Assembly: GCF_945859685.1 (NCBI RefSeq)
Contig: NC_079148.1
Location: 20,533,946 to 20,597,945, forward strand
Length of the DNA stretch: 64,000 nt
Source of the DNA: Eupeodes corollae
Lineage: Eukaryota; Arthropoda; Insecta; Diptera; Syrphidae
Reading direction: 5' to 3'
Shown here piece after piece: positions 33,824 to 46,393 of this stretch. Both the position numbers and the translations under genes were made by a program. How positions within the stretch are numbered: the stretch's first letter is position 1; every line of letters starts with the position of its first letter. Below the pieces are notes generated by a model. The model saw nothing but the letters and a program-made list of their open reading frames with translations. It was not told where the DNA came from and did no database searches.

Positions 33824-35229
33824 TTAACTTCCCATAGGAAGTTATTGTAATGGGTCCGATTTGTCAAATTGAAAATTTTGACATTTCTCCACGGTTTAAA
33901 ATCCCTATAGAGTCGAAATAAAAGATTTTCAGAAAGATGTTTGTGCGTTCGTGTGTACGTACGATCGTCACGTTTTTATCGTCGTCCATAGCTGAAGAAC
34001 CGGAAGAGATATAGATTTCAAATATATTTTGTTATACAGATAATAAGGCAGAAAGATTCAGAAAGGGCTCTCAAGAAAATTGCGTGGGTGGTTTTTTTAC
34101 CATAGCAGTTTGAAAAAAAGGTGAAAATTTTGGTTAACCCTAAATATGTTACGAACCAAAAACGCTAGAGACTTAAATTAAATTTTATTAAATATATTGT
34201 AACGTGATATCAAAGAAGTATATTTTTTGAAAAAAATCCATTTAACGGTTTTTTGTATAAATCAAAAAAACTGAACAATTTGTCACCTCCAAAATTTTAC
34301 GACTAAAATATGATTTCATCTGCAAAATAATTTTGTGCAACGAAGAATAATGTTTTTGACATCTGATAAAATTTTGAGAAAAATCGAATTGACAGTTTCA
34401 AAAAAAAAATAATAAAATCCTAAAAAATACATTACTTAAAATTGGTAAAAATTGAATATCGATTCAAATATCTTTTCAAAAACTTGAAATTTAGGCTTCA
34501 AACTTATTTTATATCATAAAAAATATTGTTTTCAACATTCTGAAAAATGTTAAGAAAAATCGGATTGACAGTTTTCTTACAAAAAATAAATACAAAAATT
34601 AATAAAAGTTGGTAAGAAAAGATTTTCGACTCAAATATCTTTTGAAAACTTTGAGATATTGGCTTCAATTTACTTTTATCTTTCAAAAAAATTTTTGTCA
34701 ATATTCAGTAAAATTTTGAAAAAAATCAAATTTACAGCTTTTTTTACAAAAAATTAAAAACCGAAAAAAAATTAACAAAAGTTGGTTTAAAAAATGATTT
34801 TTGACTCAAATATCTTTTCAAAAATTTGAGATAATAGCTTCTAACTAATTTTTACATATAAGAAATTTGTTTGTTCAACATTCAAACAAATTTTGAAGAA
34901 AATCGAATTGACGGTTTTTTACAAAAAATAAAATTCTAAAAAACCAATACTAAAACTTGGTAAACATTTACTTTCGACTCAAATAGCTTTTCAAAAATTA
35001 AAAATATTGGCTTTAAACTTATTTTATTTCACAGAAAATATTGTTTTCGATATTCAGTAATTTTTACATAAAAATCCAACATTCCGTTTTTTCATAAAAA
35101 ATAAAATCTACAAAAAATAGTACGCAAATTTGGTAAAAATTGATACGAGTACATATAGACAAACTTTTAAGCAAGACAAATCGACAGACGGGATGGGAAG
35201 TTATCAGTGTGGGTCGCATCCCAGCCTCT
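33824..35229 (-). repeat. TRE copy B, complete, inverted
   Basis: Mirror image of copy A. It starts with the right tip TAACTTCCCATAGGAAGTTA at 33825 and passes the GTGTGTACGTACGATCG and GTCGTCCATAGCTGAAGAAC block. The tandem units follow, and it ends with GGGATGGGAAGTTATCAG at 35191-35208, then GCATCCCAGCCTC. The inverted 11-mer (33825-33835 versus 35193-35203) is exact. Confidence 0.87.
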
Positions 35230-36032
35230 TTTTGAAAAGATATTTGAGTCGAAAATCAATTTTTACCAACTTTTGTTAATTTTCTTGTTTAGGTTTTAAT
35301 TGTTTTGTAATAACAAAGTTTGAAGGCAATATTTTTAATTTTTGAAAAGCTATTTGATCGAAAGTAAATTTTTACTAACTTTTTGTGCAAAAACTGTCAA
35401 TTCGGTTTTTTTTTTTCTACTGAATATTGACAACAATACTTTTTGAAAGGTAAACGTAAATTAAAGCCAATATCTCAAAAATTGCCAATTCGATTTTTCT
35501 CAAAATTTTTCAGAATGTTGACAACAATATTTGTTATAAGATAAAACTAACTGGAAGCTATAATCTCAAATTTTTGAAAAGATATTTGAGTCGAAAATCA
35601 ATTTTTAGCAAAATTTATTAAATTTTATTTTAAGTTTTTATTTTTCGTAAAAACAACGTCAATTCGATTCTTCTCAAAATTTGACTGAATGTTGACAACA
35701 ATATTTTTTAAAAGATAAAAGTTTAAAGCCAATATCTCAAATTTTTGAAAATGTATTTGAGTCGAAAATCAATTTTTACCAACTTTTGTTAAATTTTCTT
35801 TTATGTTTTTATTTAAAAAAAAAAAACTGTCAATTTGATTCTTCTCAAATTCTTATCACATGTTAAAAACGTTATTTTTCATTGCGCAAAATTGTTTTGG
35901 AGATAAAATCATCTTGTATTCGGAAAATTTTAGAGGTGACAAATTTTTGTTTCAGTTTTTTTGATTTGTAAAAAAACCGTTCATTGATTTTTTTTTTCAA
36001 AAAATATACTTATTTGGTAGTAAAATACAATA
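35230..36032 (+). repeat. TRE copy C, left part (interrupted by Helitron)
   Basis: Forward tandem units follow directly after copy B, without a left end. They lead to the post-array block and stop at AAAATACAATA (36032), where the Helitron begins. The repeat resumes at 41158 with TATTATATAAAATTTAATTC, as in copy F near 56130 (ACAATATATTATATAAAATC). Confidence 0.85.
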
Positions 36033-39000
36033 TCTATATATATAAAATATTCCTGTCACAGTGTTAGTGGCCATATTCCTCTGAAACGGCTTAACCCATT
36101 TCAATGAAATTTTGCATATACATTCGGTAGGTCTGAGAATAGGTTTTTATCTATTTTTTATATTCCTAAGTGCTATTGTTTAATAAATATTGTTAATTTA
36201 ACAATTTTAAACTCTGTCGATAACTGCGAAAGTGATTATTGATCAGGTTTTCTTTGTAGGAGCTGTAATTGTTTATTATTTATATTTGTCTTATTCATAA
36301 TTTAAAAAAAGTTTAGTTCTCACATTAACTTAATACCTCAAAAATACTTAAGACGTGTCGCAAGCTCCCGTGAACAACGGCTATTGTATTAAACGTATTA
36401 TATTTCATTTATTTCACTATATTTAATTCATTTATTAATTTCTTTATTATTAAAAGACCCTTTAGTAAGAACATTAAAGCCAGTGTGTGCAAAAATTTGG
36501 GAAAATCATTATAAAAGAGAATTATTGTGAATGGTAAGTGAAATAATAAACGAAAATACACCAATAATTATTAAATATACTGCTTTCCACTAATTGAATT
36601 TCAGCAAAACGGAGAAGAACTTCTTTGGGCCGTTATACACGTAATTCTGCAGGCATGCGGAATGCAAGAACCCAAAGAAAAGAAGAACAAACCCAACAAG
36701 ATAATACTAATGCGCGTGTGGGAATGGCGCGATTGCGTCAAGCTGAACAAGAGGATGAACGAATGGACGGATGGACGAAATGAACAAAGAAGATTAGAAC
36801 AAATGCAAGCGCGTCGTTTGACAGTTAGCAGAAGCAGAGCAAGTGACCAGCAGCGTCAAGAGGTACATCGATCATTTACATATAATTCATTTCTGCGTCT
36901 AGCATTCGAGTATGACCCTGCTATTCAATATTATGCTCATTCAAAAGTGGTAATTGGAGCTATGGACAAGGAATGTCCGCATTGTAAAGCTCTTAAGTTT
37001 AAAAATGAGACACCCGGGATGTGTTGTTCATCAGGAAAGGTCCAATTACCTGCAATTGAGACACCACCGGAACCATTGAACGGTTTACTTATCGGCACAG
37101 ATCCAGATTCTCATCTTTTCCTAAAGTCAATTCGAACATTTAATTCGTGTTTCCAAATGACATCGTTCGGAGCAACAGAAATAGTTAAGAATATTGCTAT
37201 CAACAATGGTCAACAATTCAATTCAACATTCAAAATCAAAGGCCAAATATATCACAAAATGGGCTCATTGCTGCCAATGCCGAACGAAGCATCTAAATTT
37301 TTACAAATTTACTTTATGGGCGGAGAAAATGAACGTGTGGATGCACGTTGTGGCTATAATAACCTCGACTCGCATTTTGCCAGACGCATCGTCAGCGACC
37401 TGGATTCTCTATTGAATGAGCATAATGAATTGTTGAAAATATTCAAATCTCACATGCACAATTTACAAAGTGATAATCACGCTATTGTCATCAGTCCTGA
37501 TAAATCATCTGTTGGAAAGCATATTCGTAGATTAAATGCACCTGTTCTTGACGATGTTGCTGGAATCATGGTTGGCGATCGTACAGCTACTCGAAAAATC
37601 GTGATTCGTAGAAGAAATAATAATCTACAGTTTATTGCTGATACACACTGTTCATATGACGCTCTCCAATATCCGCTAATATTTTGGAAGGGACAGGATG
37701 GGTATTGCATAAATATTAAACAACGAGATCCCACAACAGGTGCCGAAACATACAAGAATGTCAGCTCGAAGGATTTTTTTGCGTATCAGTTGATGATTAG
37801 ACGCGACCAGAGCAACGTTATTCTACGATGTCGTGAGCTTTGTCAGCAATTCATGGTCGACATGTATGTAAAGATAGAGAGCGAACGATTACGATACTTG
37901 AGATTTAATCAACAAAAGTTGCGTGTGGAAGAATATATTCACCTACGAGACGCTATCATCACCAACGCCGACGCCGCTCAAATCGGTAACTCTGTCATTC
38001 TACCATCTTCATACATAGGCAGTCCACGCCATATGCAAGAATATGTCCAGGATGCTCTGACTTATGTACGCGAATATGGGCGGCCGTGTTTATTTATCAC
38101 GTTCACGTGTAATCCAAAATGGTCGGAGATTACATCTTTACTATTGCCTGGCCAAAATGCAATACATCGCCATGACATTACAGCACGTGTATTCAGACAA
38201 AAATTGAAGTCTTTGATAAATTTCATTACAAAATTACATGTATTCGGTCCCACACGTTGCTGGATGTATAGCGTTGAATGGCAAAAGCGGGGATTACCTC
38301 ATGCTCACATTTTGGTTTGGTTAGTCGATAAAATACGTCCTGTGGAAATCGACAGTATAATTTCTGCGGAAATTCCAGATCCGTCTAATGATCAAATGTT
38401 GTTTGATATTGTTACAACAAACATGATTCATGGCCCATGCGGGAATCTTAATCGTTCATCACCTTGCATGGCAGACGGAAAGTGTACTAAAAGTTTTCCG
38501 AAAAATTTCACTAACGATACAATCACAAATGTTGATGGATATCCAACTTATCGTAGAAGACATCCCGACAATTGCGGACAATCATTTGTTAAAAATATTA
38601 ACAGCGTAGACATTGACATTGATAACCGTTGGGTGGTCCCATATTCGCCTCTGCTGAGTAAAACATTCAATGCTCATATTAATGTTGAGTTCTGCAGTTC
38701 AGTGAAGAGCATCAAATACATTTGCAAGTATGTGAATAAAGGCAGTGATATGGCTGTTTTTCGGGTTGAAAATACCAATTTGAATGCTCCTCCGGTTAAT
38801 AAAGATGACGAAATAACACTTTATCAAATTGGCCGGTACGTCAGCTCCAATGAAGCTGTTTGGCGTATCTTTGGTTTCCCAATTCATGAACGGGATCCAG
38901 CAGTTACTCATTTAGCCGTCCATCTTGAAAACGGCCAGCGCGTATATTTCACGAGCGAGACAGCGTTTGATTGTGCTATTAGTCCACCAAAAACTACACT

Positions 39001-41157
39001 CACTGAATTTTTTGAATTGTGTAATCGTGCGGATGCTTTTGGTGCTTTCACACGGACATTACTCTATTCAGAAGTACCACGCTATTTCACATGGGCTGCT
39101 ACAAAAAAATGGATGCCTCGCAAGCAAGGTACGCCAATTGATGCATGTCCCGGTTTATTCAAATCAAATACCTTGGGGCGAGTATTTACAGTCAATCCAA
39201 AGCAGACTGAGTGCTTCTATCTTCGACTGTTATTGGTTAATATCACCGGCCCATTATCATTTGAACATATACGTAAAGTGAATGGACAACAGTATCCAAC
39301 GTATAAAGATGCATGCCTTGCACTCGGCTTGCTGGAAGACGACAACCAATTGGAATGTGTACTTACTGAAGCAGGATTGAACTGTACAGCTAAATAAATT
39401 CGCTTACTATTTGCTATAGTGCTGACTACATGTTTCCCGGCCAGAGCAGAGACATTATGGGATAATCACAAAGATTCAATGACTGATGATATATTGCATC
39501 AACATCGTACACGGTGCAACGATCTTACGATAATATTCAGTGACGCTATGTACAATGAAGCATTGATTGCTATTGAGGATCTTTGCATTATAATTGCCAA
39601 CTTACCACTCAGTCATTTCGGTATGCATTCACCTAATCGAAATGCATCTGATTTAATAGACAATGAATTGAATCGTGAACAACAATACAATACTGCAGAA
39701 ATGGCAGCGGTAGTTGCTCGCAATGTTCCACTAATGAATGAAGAACAAAGAACCATTTATGACCACATCATGCTCGCAGTTTCGGCAGGACAAGGTGGAT
39801 TCTTTTTTTTGGATGCATCAGGTGGAACTGGAAAAACATTCCTTATTTCGCTAATTCTTGCTAAAATACGATCAAACAATGGCATCGCATTGGCTGTTGT
39901 ATCTTCTGGCATTGCGGCAACTTTATTGGATGGAGGCAGAACAGCTCATTCAGTATTTAAACTGCCACTAAATATTCAAAACAACCCGGACGCGGTGTGC
40001 AATATAAAAAAACAATCATCCATGGCCACAGTGCTGAAACAGTGTAAAATTATCATCTGGGATGAATGCACTATGGCACACAAACATTCACTTGAGGCAT
40101 TGAACAGGACATTGAAAGACATAAAAAACAACGACAGACTAAACATTTTCGCTGAAACATTTTCAAAGCAACTGTTAGATATGGGCGACGGAAAATTTAC
40201 TACCGATGAAACTGGATGCATAAAATTACCGGTCGATTTCTGCACGATTATTGATTCACAAGATGCTCTCATTGAACAGATATTTCCCGATGTACACCGA
40301 AAATATACAAATCATGAGTGGCTGGCAGAAAGAGCAATTTTAGCAGCAAAAAATGTGGATGTCAACGATATAAACCTTAAGATACAACATTTGTTACCAG
40401 AAGACTTGGGGTCATACAAATCAATTGATACAGTCTGTGATGCTACCGAAGCAGTAAATTATCCAACTGAGTTTTTGAACTCATTAGATTTACCAGGCAT
40501 GCCACCGCATAATTTACAACTAAAGGTTGGATCTCCGGTAATTTTGCTTCGGAATTTGAACCCACCGCGGTTGTGCACAGAACCCGATTAGTAATTAAAA
40601 AATTAATAATCGAAGCCATTATTTTAAATGGCAAATTCCGAGGTGAACAAATATTATTACCGCGAATCCCTATTATACCTACAGATGTGCCAATTCAATT
40701 CAAGCGCCTTCAATTTCCAATTAGATTGGCATTTGCAATGACTATCAATAAGTCTCAAGGCCAAACGATGTCTGTCTGCGGCTTAGATTTGAGCACTTCA
40801 TGTTTTTCACATTTAAAATTATACGTGGCGTGCTCTAGAGTGGGCAAACCATCCAGTTTGTTTGTATTGGCGAAAGATGGGATCACAAAAAATATTGTAC
40901 ACTCTGTTGCATTAAGGGATTGATATTGTTTTTTTTGTAGTATTGTAATAATTAGCGATATGTTAAATTAAATTGATTAATTAAAAAAATTTGTTTGGTG
41001 ATTTGTTATTTTAATATTTTGTTACCGTTTACAGTACACTATAGCTCTCCCTCTTACATATAAACCACATCCGTACAAACTTACAATAAGTTAGTTATTT
41101 ATTTCTATTCTCTAGAATTTATTTATATGACAAAACAAGGTTTGTCGGGTCAGCTAG
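36033..41157 (+). mobile_element. Helitron with exact termini (5,125 bp)
   Basis: The 5' end is TCTATATATATAAAATATTC. The 3' end is GGGTCAGCTAG, preceded about 10 bp upstream by a hairpin with GACAAA/TTTGTC arms. 5'-TC, a 3' hairpin and CTAG-3' are the Helitron signature. It sits precisely between A (36032) and T (41158) with no target duplication. Deleting it restores ACAATATATTATATAAAA, seen uninterrupted in TRE copy F. It encodes a Rep-helicase with several inactivating lesions (separate entry). It lies in sense orientation in the transporter's first intron. Confidence 0.95.
36605..40923 (+). pseudogene. Helitron Rep/PIF1-like helicase, multiply disrupted
   Basis: The longest frame is 36662-39397 (911 codons). 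It covers the Helitron-like N-terminal domain and the Rep domain. The HUH motif is WQKRGLPHAHILVWL (H547, H549) and the tyrosines are KYICKYVNKG (Y686, Y690). An in-frame TAA at 39395-39397 (AK-stop-IRLLFAIVLTTCFP) interrupts it at a position where Q is expected. The helicase continues in the same frame to 40591, with Walker A SGGTGKT near 39821 and IIWDECTMAHKHSLEAL near 40052. Near 40141 NNDRL runs straight into NIFAETFSKQLLD. About 75 residues, including the GDFRQTLPV motif normal in this family, are deleted in frame. A one-base shift near 40582 moves to 40573-40923 (TRLVIKKLIIEAIILNGKFR, FAMTINKSQGQTMS, LYVACSRVGKP). The conserved basic start (KRRRTSLGRYTRN) lies in another frame at 36605-36780, implying a further shift. 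A possible 5' intron is 36534-36604. Not autonomous. Confidence 0.9.
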
Positions 41158-41424
41158 TATTATATAAAATTTAATTCAAGTCTCTAGCGTTTTTGGTTCA
41201 TGAGATATTTAGGGTTAACCAAAATTATCACCTTTTTTTTAAACTGCTATGGTAAAAAAAACCACCCACCGAATTTTCCCGAGAGCCTTTTCTGCATCTT
41301 TATGCCTTATTATCTGTTTGACAAAATCTATTTCAAGTTGATATCTCTTCTGGTTCTTGAGCTATGGATGACGAAAAAATGTTGACAAATCGGACCCATT
41401 ACAATAACTTCCAATTAGAAGTTA
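41158..41424 (+). repeat. TRE copy C, right part
   Basis: Continues copy C after the Helitron: TCTAGCGTTTTTGGTTCATG, GATATTTAGGGTTAACC, GAGCTATGGATGACGAAAA. The ACGTACG-rich and CTCTAGGGACC blocks have been deleted. It ends at CAATAACTTCCAATTAGAAGTTAA, an altered terminal palindrome. Confidence 0.83.
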
Positions 41425-42176
41425 AAAAGAGTAATCTATTACATTATTTTGTAGAATATAAACTGTATAAGACTTTTTTTGATATTTTTATAAACGAATA
41501 CCATTAACATTGAACTGGTTTGTCCACGATAACTTCGAGATATTCATCATCAACTCATCAATTAAATTGATTGTGGAGCTTATCTTTCAAGTGCAAGATG
41601 ACAAAACATGACATCTTTAAAAGTGACAGTTTCTGTTCTAAATGAAACTTCTTTTTGAAAAACGTCTTAACACGAATGTTATCAAGGGCTATGCTAACTA
41701 TTGTACCAACGTTTCTTAATAACTAAATTAATTAAGGAAATGAGATTTGAATTAAAAAAAAGAAATTTGTGCAACTGAACAACAAATAGTTGCAAAGGTC
41801 ACTTCAAATTAAGCGCATGAGATTATAAAATTAACTTAAATGTAGTAGAAAATAAATATACAAATACAAAAGTGTATTATTTTAAAGGGAGCAAAAACAA
41901 ATATTCAATAAAATTTGATAAGACAATGTAGTACAATAATAAATTATTATTATAAAACAGAAATGGAAGATATTTTATTGTTGACAAACAGCTTGAGCCT
42001 TATCGTTCAAACTAGACAAAACCTAGACAGACTGAAACGTCAGTAGACATAATTGTAAATTCATTTTTTTTTTTAAACAAAGGGTTTTTGATCCTATGAC
42101 ACGTTTTAAAATTATCTTAATACTCTTCGTTTTATTTCTTCATCATATTTTTATTTTATTTTTTGTTTATTAAAAG
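41425..42176. other. Remaining intron sequence before transporter exon 2
   Basis: AT-rich, no recognised element. It ends at the acceptor TTTGTTTATTAAAAG. Confidence 0.5.
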
Positions 42177-43976
42177 AATTCGGCAAATTCAACTATTTTG
42201 TTATCCTGATTTCCGGATTGATTCTTTCAAATGTTTTACTCGAAACACTTGGGATAAGTTTTGTACTGCCTGTTTCACAATGTGACCTTCATCTAACAAT
42301 TAAAGAACGTGGAGTCTTGAGTGCCATTGGCTTTGTGGGGATAATTACAACATCACATCTGTGGGGATTTTTAGCTGATACAACAGGACGAAGGCAAATT
42401 ATTCGACCAACTTTACTTATAGGATTTGGATTTACTGTACTCTCAAGTTTTACAAATAACTTTTGGGCTCTTTGCATTTTGAGATACCTGAATGGATTTT
42501 GGTAATGGTTTGGTGTTCGAAGATTTGTAAAGAAAGAACTAAATGACTTATTTATTTATAGCATATCTGGAGGATCTGCAACTGTCTATGCTTATTTGGG
42601 AGAATTTCATACTGAAAAGACACGATCCAGAGCTATTATGGGTGCTGCTTTTATCTTTGGAGTAGGTGCAATGATAATGCCAGCTTTGGCATGGCTTGTC
42701 ATCAATCAGGAATGGCGTCTCGAGATTCCATTACTTGCTATAACCTACAAGCCCTGGAGACTCTTTATGGTAGTCTGTGGTATTCCAGGCTTTATTTGTG
42801 GCCTGTGTCTATTCAAGATTCCCGAGAGTCCCAAATTTCTGCTTTCCCAGGGAAAGGATGAGATGGCATTGGATATACTCAAGACAATGTTTAAGTGGAA
42901 TACTAGAAGAGCAAAGGATGAGTTTCCTGTAAGTTCTCCATCACTATGAAGGACTTTTTTGATTTCGAAAATTTCAACGAGATTTTCATTTCAGTATTCC
43001 CGTGTCTTAGAAGATATTGATTCATCGATGAGACCTAAAATGGCTTTGCCCGCAACAAGTCCGTGCGTAGCACTTTTCAAATCAATGTGGGCACAAACTC
43101 AACCACTTTTCAACCGGGAATACATGCGAACAACAGTTTTGATATGTTCAATTCAATTTTGGATTTTTGTAACATCGAATGGAATGTACATGTGGTTTCC
43201 ACATATTTTGAATAGTGTTGGCGAATTCATCAAAGAAAATCCCAATAATAGAACTTACATTTGTGATGTTGTTTATAATAAACAAGCTGTGCTATTCGAA
43301 CAGGAAAACCACCAGGCTCAGGAAGTTTGCAATGAAAAATTGGAAATTTCAACATATCAGCATTCGTTAACGTTGGAATTAATGTATGCAGTGGGATTTG
43401 CTGTTATAGGGGCGGTTATCAAAAACGTGGGGAAGGTTTGGATTTTGTGTAAGTATTTAGAAACAAATTCATATAAACTCGAGACATAATTTCCCATACA
43501 TATATTCTTTATTATCTTTTGAACACAGTTGTTACTCTTGGAGCTTGTGGAATTTGTGGGATCATTACAATTTACGTGAATCTTCCTATGGTAGCAATCT
43601 ACCTGTATCTTATTTTGCTCCTTTGTGGCTTAGGAATCAATGTCTTAAGTGCTGCAACAGTCGATCTCTATCCAACTAGGCTTAGGTAAGTTCTAAATAT
43701 TCATATTTTATTTAAACAAAAAATATATTCTTCGTTTCATTATAATTTCATAGAGCAATGGCTGTCTGTATATCACTGATGATGGGTCGTTTAGGGAGTG
43801 TTGTTGGAGCAAACATAGTCGGTCTTCTAATTAGCCATCATTGCGAGAGTGCATTTTTGGCAACAGGGATTTCCTTAATTATTGCTGGTTTTCTAGGCTT
43901 TTTCATTCCAAAACCAGTTAAAGGAGGTTCCGAATCACCTCGACGTATAAGTCTAATATCAATGACGGGGAATTGA
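42177..43976 (+). CDS. SV2-like MFS transporter, five 3' coding exons
   Basis: Exons 42177-42501, 42562-42928, 42995-43448, 43529-43685 and 43754-43976 (stop TGA). All introns are GT-AG, 60-80 bp, and phase-compatible; with 25833-25991 they give 561 residues. The protein is a major-facilitator membrane transporter of the SV2 (synaptic vesicle glycoprotein 2-like) group. TM1 starts FGKFNYFVILISGLIL. The QCDLHLT segment and the MFS signature GFLADTTGRR follow. TM4 has LRYLNGF/CISGGSATVYAYLGEFH, split by intron 2. After TM6 comes KIPESPKFLLSQGK, then a cytoplasmic loop. TM7 is followed by a large extracytoplasmic loop with an NRT glycosylation sequon and two Cys. TM8-TM12 include SAATVDLYPTRLRAMAV and GRLGSVVGANIVG. 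The short basic C-tail is GGSESPRRISLISM. No frameshift or stop is present, and the frame looks constrained. The substrate is unknown; insect relatives are generally uncharacterised organic-ion or sugar-like transporters. Confidence 0.92.
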
Positions 43977-44220
43977 TAAATAATTTTAGACGTTCTTATG
44001 AAGAAAAAAAAATAAATTTTAAAGTCTGATATCTTACCTGAGAATTTAAATAAAATATAGGTTATGATTTTTTTTTATTCGTTTGCAGTTCACAATATAA
44101 ACAAACAAAACATTTGTTATTATGCATACTCTTAAGCTGTAATCGATATAAGAAAATAAGTTAGTTTTGTATTAAAAATAAATGTTCTTTGAAATAAAGA
44201 AAATAATTTTGTGTATTATT
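43977..44220 (+). terminator. 3' UTR and polyadenylation signals of the transporter
   Basis: AATAAA occurs at 44011-44016, 44177-44182 and 44193-44198, the last two followed by a T-rich stretch. The transcript probably ends near 44030 or 44220. The evidence is motif only. Confidence 0.55.
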
Positions 44221-45349
44221 TAAAAAAACTTTTTTAGAGCATAAAACTTGGAATTTATTTGAATTAAATTAAATATCTTAGCCATGAAGAGATGTGGAGG
44301 TTTTAAGGTTTGATCATGGTCATACTTTAAAAGGCTTCAAAAAACTTAATATCGTTCAATATTCCTAACAAAAACAAATATATTTGAATTTTCATTTTGA
44401 GAGCGTAAACGGTAGTATAAAAAAACAAAACAAATTTAATGTACAAATTGTTGTTTTTTTTTTCATTCATATGTAAATATTTTTATTCAGTGTTGTTTTG
44501 TATTATCAAATATTTGCACATTTATTATAATTTATTAACAAAAAAAAAAAAAACAAATCATAAATCTTACAAAACCTCCTTTACACAAAGTTTTATAGAA
44601 ATTTAGGTAACATTTGCTTTGTTGCTAATATGTTAATGTAATATTAACTAGTTTTAGTACCCCTTTGTTAAATCAATTTATTTATAATATCGATTTGTAT
44701 AAACAAATGTATTTTCAATTAATTTGATTGTCTAACACAAAACCAGTTTGTTGTTGTACTTTTCCTTTAAAATGTACAGAAAGACGTTAACTTTAACACT
44801 TTTCCCATAATGGTTGCATCGTATAGACAGCATGTCTAAAATACGTCAATGAAAATGTAATTGATCATTTAGACGTGGAAGTTTCTTGCTAAAGCTAAAT
44901 TAGCTTAAAATTACAATCACTTCCGTATCTATTTTTTAATTATTACACCTAGTATAGGTTTTTCATAAAGTTTACAAGTTCCAAAAATAGAAATTCTCAG
45001 CTTCCTCTAATTTACTGTTGTTTTTTGTTCAAATATTTTTGTTTGTAAATGTTAATTATTTCAATACATATTTCATTTCTTTAAGACCTTGAAACCGTTT
45101 ATATAGATCATACTAAATTTCAAAATTGTATTCCTACTAATTAAGCTTGTAACGCGTCATAAACTGTCAAATTTGTTTAGTACTACAAAAGTTTCCCATC
45201 TACACTCTCTATAATAACTGATGGAACGATAAGACGTCTCATCATACAGGGTTTTTCACCAGGGACGCTACAAAAGTAGAGCGACAGGGACACCAAACGA
45301 CGCCATATTTCTTGCCGCTCTTTTGACATTTCTCTTCAATAAGGTTTGC
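44221..45349. other. Intergenic AT-rich sequence
   Basis: No gene or element boundary is seen. Confidence 0.5.
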
Positions 45350-45910
45350 CATTTCATGAAATTCAGAGCCAGTGGCTTCAACTTTAAGAGTGCTAGGTCC
45401 AATTTGTGTTCGTCATAATCGTCCTCACAGATCAACAATTGAGCGTCTAGTGGACAAATTTGAATCCACTGGCACAGTACAAAATGTTCCGGTACCGGTA
45501 TTGGTCAGGCAGCAATCGACACGTACTTCATGAGTTTGATGTGGTTTATGGCCCGGATGTCATTGGACCGTACTTCTTTTGTGATGTTCAAGACAGCCAC
45601 GCTACTGTGCGATCTGTGGGGATCGCTACCGTTCAATGATAACCGAATGGACTTGAACGACATGTGGTTCCAACAGGATGGCGCTACAAGCCACAGGTAG
45701 GTCGGCCGTGCGATTTGACGCCGTACAACTATTTCCTGTAAGGCTACATCAATTCTATGCCAATGCCAGCGATGATTGATGAACTTCGTATGAATATCCA
45801 ACGTAAAAATGCAGCAGTATTGGCCAATTTATGGTTGAAAACCATCAAAAATTGGGTTTAGCGTCTGGACTTCTGCAAGCGTGCCCAATGTGGCCATTCA
45901 AAAGAAATCG
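45350..45910 (+). pseudogene. Degenerate mariner-type transposase relic
   Basis: The + strand reads, across several frames, VERLVDKFESTGTVQNV (N-terminal HTH linker), VVYGPDVIGPYFFCDVQDSH, WTxxDMWFQQDGATSHR (second catalytic D) and GRPCDLTPYNYFL (third D replaced by N). It ends ENLWLKTIKNWV-like, as WLKTIKNWV. The order matches DD41D-type transposases, but it is far more decayed than the copy at 26713. The short minus-strand frames here are shadows. Confidence 0.75.
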
Positions 45911-46393
45911 AGTTCCATACATAATGGCAAATTTAGTTTCACAGGAATAAAGAATTTCATTGATATCCAAAACCGTTTTTGTTTTATTGTTGCGGTAAAT
46001 TTTAAGACAACAAGTTTCACCCACCCTTGACAAATTCTTAAGGCGGCCCCAAAATTCTAGAAGGGTCTAGTAGAAACCTGGACCATCAGCCAGTGACCTG
46101 CTCTCCTAGCATTTTGGGAAAGCAAATTTAACAGGTATCACCAAAGTGTGCGAAAGGATTCCACACCAACGAACTGTGCGACGGTTGACCCACATATTGG
46201 TTGAAAAAGATCATCAAGGCATGAAGACGATACACATGCCAAAAATGTGTGTAGTAAAGTCACACCAACATTAACTTAGTATGGCCGAGGGCCCATCATG
46301 GAGTATTACCGATAGAAAAATCACTCCAAGAATATCTTGATAACTTTTATTTTACTCAACCAAAATCTAGCGCGTGTAGGTACTCGGTAATGA

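Larger units (their letters stand above)
25992..42176 (+). other. 16.2-kb transposon-packed intron of the transporter gene
   Basis: The intron has a consensus GTAAGT donor and a TTATTAAAAG acceptor. It contains a DD41D mariner, a LINE relic with a Harbinger derivative, a long-TIR transposon, three TRE copies and a Helitron. The remaining introns of this gene are 60, 66, 80 and 68 bp, so the size difference is almost wholly due to insertions. Confidence 0.85.

Noticed and set aside
37477..38911. Minus-strand frames inside the Helitron Rep region.
   Set aside because: They are shadows of the 911-codon + frame, which carries the HUH and Tyr motifs.
45505..46033. Minus frames at 45505-45801 and 45845-46033.
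   Set aside because: The + strand carries recognisable transposase blocks here; the minus frames have no resemblance to any family.
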